From NCBI GenBank assembly GCA_003150175.1, contig QAKZ01000091.1, positions 38,311-61,120 on the forward strand: 22,810 nt of DNA. Reading direction: 5' to 3'. The notes under the pieces were generated by a model. The model was not told the DNA's origin and did no database searches. It saw nothing but the letters and a program-made list of their open reading frames with translations. Made by a program: the position numbers and the translations under genes. This DNA comes from Coriobacteriia bacterium (lineage in GTDB: Bacteria > Actinomycetota > Coriobacteriia > Coriobacteriales > Atopobiaceae). Every line of letters begins with the position of its first letter. Positions within the stretch are counted from its first letter, which is position 1. Shown here in pieces: positions 21,225 to 22,810 of the stretch.

Positions 21225-22466
21225 CTACGCCGTGAACTCGCAGGTCGCTGGATCGAAGCCGTCGCCCAGGCGACCGGCGCAGAAGTCGACGCACCATTGG
21301 CGGCTGAAGCCCCCGCAGCCCTCGTCTCGCCGGACGGCGTTTGCCGCGGCGAGCTCCTCGGTGTAATCCGCGAGCGAGTAGGTGCTGAGCTCCGGGCCGA
21401 AGGCCTTGTGCGTAACGAGCGGCGTGATGCCCGCCGCCGCAACCGAGCACTTCCCGCCCGAGAAGCCGAGCGTCACGTGCCCGAGCGCCCCGACCATCCC
21501 ATCCATGCGTGCCATCGTGGACACGAAGTTGCCGAGCGACCAGAACACCGGCACGCGCTTGCCCTCGGGCCCCTCGAGCCATTCGAAGGGCTGGATGACG
21601 TGCGGGTGGTTGCAGAACACGGCGTCCGCTCCGAGATCGACGAACTTCCTCGCCCAGTACGTCTGCACCCCGTCCGGGCCCTCGGCGTACTCGGTGCCGC
21701 AGTGCGGCGCGCAGATGATCGCGTCGGCGCCTGCGTCGCGCGCGGCGGCGAAGTCAGCCTCCACGCGGGCGTCATCGAGCATGTTCACGCACCACGGCGC
21801 GTCGCTGGGCAGCGGGATGCCATTCGTTGTTGATGTGTAGTTGAGCAGCGCGATCTTGCGGCCCGCGCGCTCGATCATCGGGACGGCGCGGGAGGCCTCC
21901 TCGGTGTCCGCGATGCCCGTGACCACGATGTCCGGGAAGCGCGAGCGCCAGTACGAGAGATCTGCCTCGATGCCCGGGAACCCGACGTCCAGCGCATGGT
22001 TCGACGCGTGAAGCGCCGCGTCGAAGCCAGCCGCGACCTCCGCGTCGGCAAACTCCTGCGGGCTGTTGAAGCACGGGTAGCCGGAGAACTCGAACGACGT
22101 CCCTCCGAGGATCGTCTCTTGGTCGAGCATCGCCACGTCGAGCGCCTCGATGATGGGCTTCACGTGCTCGAAGATCCCGTCGTAGTTGCGCGAGCCGTCC
22201 TCGGCCACGCCCGACTTCCAGACCCAAGTATGCACGAGGATGTCGCCCACCATGCCCACGGTGACCTGCGCGTCCTTTGAGAGCGAGGCGTCGGTCTCCG
22301 AGCCGGCGCCTCCGGCCGCGTCGACGCCGCGATCATAGATCGTTTCTTTGGCTGCGGGCGCAGGACCGCCCGCAGCAGACGCCCCGCCGGAGCACCCCGC
22401 GAGGCCCGCGGCGCCCATGCCGGCAATGAACGCGCGGCGAGAGAGGTTCTTGGACCAGATCCCCAT
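21225..22466 (-). CDS. CapA-family (PGA_cap) metallophosphatase-like Tat lipoprotein
   Basis: 413 residues. The ATG at 22466 has GGAGG 5 nt upstream; the ATG at 22478 has none. The signal carries twin arginines (LSRRAF, Arg 10-11) and a lipobox LAGC ending at Cys 25, so export by Tat and lipid anchoring are predicted. CapA motifs: GMVGDILVH, NHALDVG, CAPHCGTEY, CNHPHVIQPFEW and FWSLGNFV, the metal-binding residues of this phosphatase-like fold. The family is linked to poly-gamma-glutamate or other capsule polymers. No capB or capC is visible, so that product is unproven. It heads a three-gene envelope group with the amidase and YARHG proteins. Confidence 0.9.
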   Translation of the reverse strand: MGIWSKNLSRRAFIAGMGAAGLAGCSGGASAAGGPAPAAKETIYDRGVDAAGGAGSETDASLSKDAQVTVGMVGDILVHTWVWKSGVAEDGSRNYDGIFEHVKPIIEALDVAMLDQETILGGTSFEFSGYPCFNSPQEFADAEVAAGFDAALHASNHALDVGFPGIEADLSYWRSRFPDIVVTGIADTEEASRAVPMIERAGRKIALLNYTSTTNGIPLPSDAPWCVNMLDDARVEADFAAARDAGADAIICAPHCGTEYAEGPDGVQTYWARKFVDLGADAVFCNHPHVIQPFEWLEGPEGKRVPVFWSLGNFVSTMARMDGMVGALGHVTLGFSGGKCSVAAAGITPLVTHKAFGPELSTYSLADYTEELAAANAVRRDEGCGGFSRQWCVDFCAGRLGDGFDPATCEFTA

Positions 22467-22493
22467 TGCATCCTCCATCGTCGTGCGAGCTCA

Positions 22494-22547
22494 GGGACGG
22501 GCGTAGATTTCGCGCTGATTCTTTGCCGCTAAATCCGTGCCCGCCCC
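22494..22547. repeat. Imperfect inverted repeat after asnS, GGGACGGGC family
   Basis: Arms 22494-22510 and 22531-22547 pair at 15 of 17 positions in the minus-strand RNA when G-U pairs count. The left arm begins GGGACGGGCG, like the repeat at 19052. No U-run follows. It lies just after the asparaginyl-tRNA synthetase stop and may limit read-through into the CapA gene. Confidence 0.6.
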
Positions 22548-22558
22548 GAATCAACGGT

Positions 22559-22810
22559 CTAGAAGTCCGCGTTGCCCACGGTGCGCGGGTGCGGCAGGAC
22601 GTCGCGGATGTTTTCGACGCCGGTGAGGTACATGACCAGACGCTCGAAGCCCAGGCCGAAGCCGGCGTGCTTGCAGCCGCCGTAGCGGCGCAGGTCGAGG
22701 TAGTACTTGTACTGCTCCGGGTCCATGCCGAGCTCCTGGATGCGGCGCTCGAGGACGTCGAGGCGCTCCTCGCGCTGGGAGCCGCCGATGATCTCGCCGA
22801 TGCCGGGAAC
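22559..22810 (-). CDS. asnS: Asparaginyl-tRNA synthetase, C-terminal part
   Basis: Charges tRNA-Asn in the cytoplasm. The last 83 residues are visible; the start lies beyond the window. The end of the class II catalytic domain is clear: [16 protein letters not shown] and the motif 3 region [17 protein letters not shown] with its class II Arg. The family-typical [13 protein letters not shown] follows before the C-terminal VGNADF. The NIRDV-P-PRT ending separates AsnRS from AspRS and LysRS. Confidence 0.95.
   Translation of the reverse strand, partial: VPGIGEIIGGSQREERLDVLERRIQELGMDPEQYKYYLDLRRYGGCKHAGFGLGFERLVMYLTGVENIRDVLPHPRTVGNADF

Overview
The window comes from a GC-rich bacterial chromosome with strong Shine-Dalgarno sites, frequent GTG and TTG starts and short intergenic gaps. 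Gene content and protein style fit the class Coriobacteriia (Collinsella/Olsenella-like): a split PurH, ECF transporters, and YARHG and CapA envelope proteins. This assignment is an inference, since no rRNA or other phylogenetic marker is complete here. I see no phage, insertion sequence, CRISPR array or tRNA.

Layout. (1) 1-1550, minus strand: a purine-ribotide module. A ZTP/ZMP riboswitch with a terminator precedes a PurO-like IMP cyclohydrolase, then a 109-bp inverted-repeat element, then a stand-alone AICAR transformylase cut by the window edge. (2) 1564-2540, minus: a PIN-toxin/ribbon-helix-helix antitoxin pair and, upstream of it, an easily missed 27-residue hydrophobic peptide gene. (3) 2681-7069, minus: a MacB-like ABC ATPase and a giant FtsX permease with a long coiled coil. 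(4) 7172-7280: a cluster of a short repeat (core TGACAGTCATTGCGTGCAG), found again at 15412. (5) 7331-10542: an MFS exporter, DegV protein, MarR regulator with a palindromic operator over its promoter, and a DUF2798 membrane protein. (6) 10790-11956: a PLP aminotransferase. (7) 11961-15421: deoC, manA and an RmlD-like reductase as a minus-strand operon, divergent from a GntR/UTRA regulator whose likely operator lies in the deoC promoter spacer. (8) 15467-18997, plus: a tryptophan leader peptide (three consecutive Trp codons) and terminator, an ECF S component, a fused EcfA-EcfA' ATPase and EcfT. (9) 19182-22466, minus: a CapA-like Tat lipoprotein, an amidase lipoprotein and a zinc-ribbon/YARHG membrane protein. 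(10) 22559-22810: the C-terminus of asparaginyl-tRNA synthetase.

The best biology is in two RNA switches. The riboswitch reads the substrate of the adjacent transformylase (ZMP/ZTP) and controls the last two steps of IMP synthesis. The Trp leader peptide with its attenuator assigns tryptophan as the substrate of the otherwise anonymous ECF S component. Around them sit several long perfect palindromes and a small dispersed repeat family that no gene explains.
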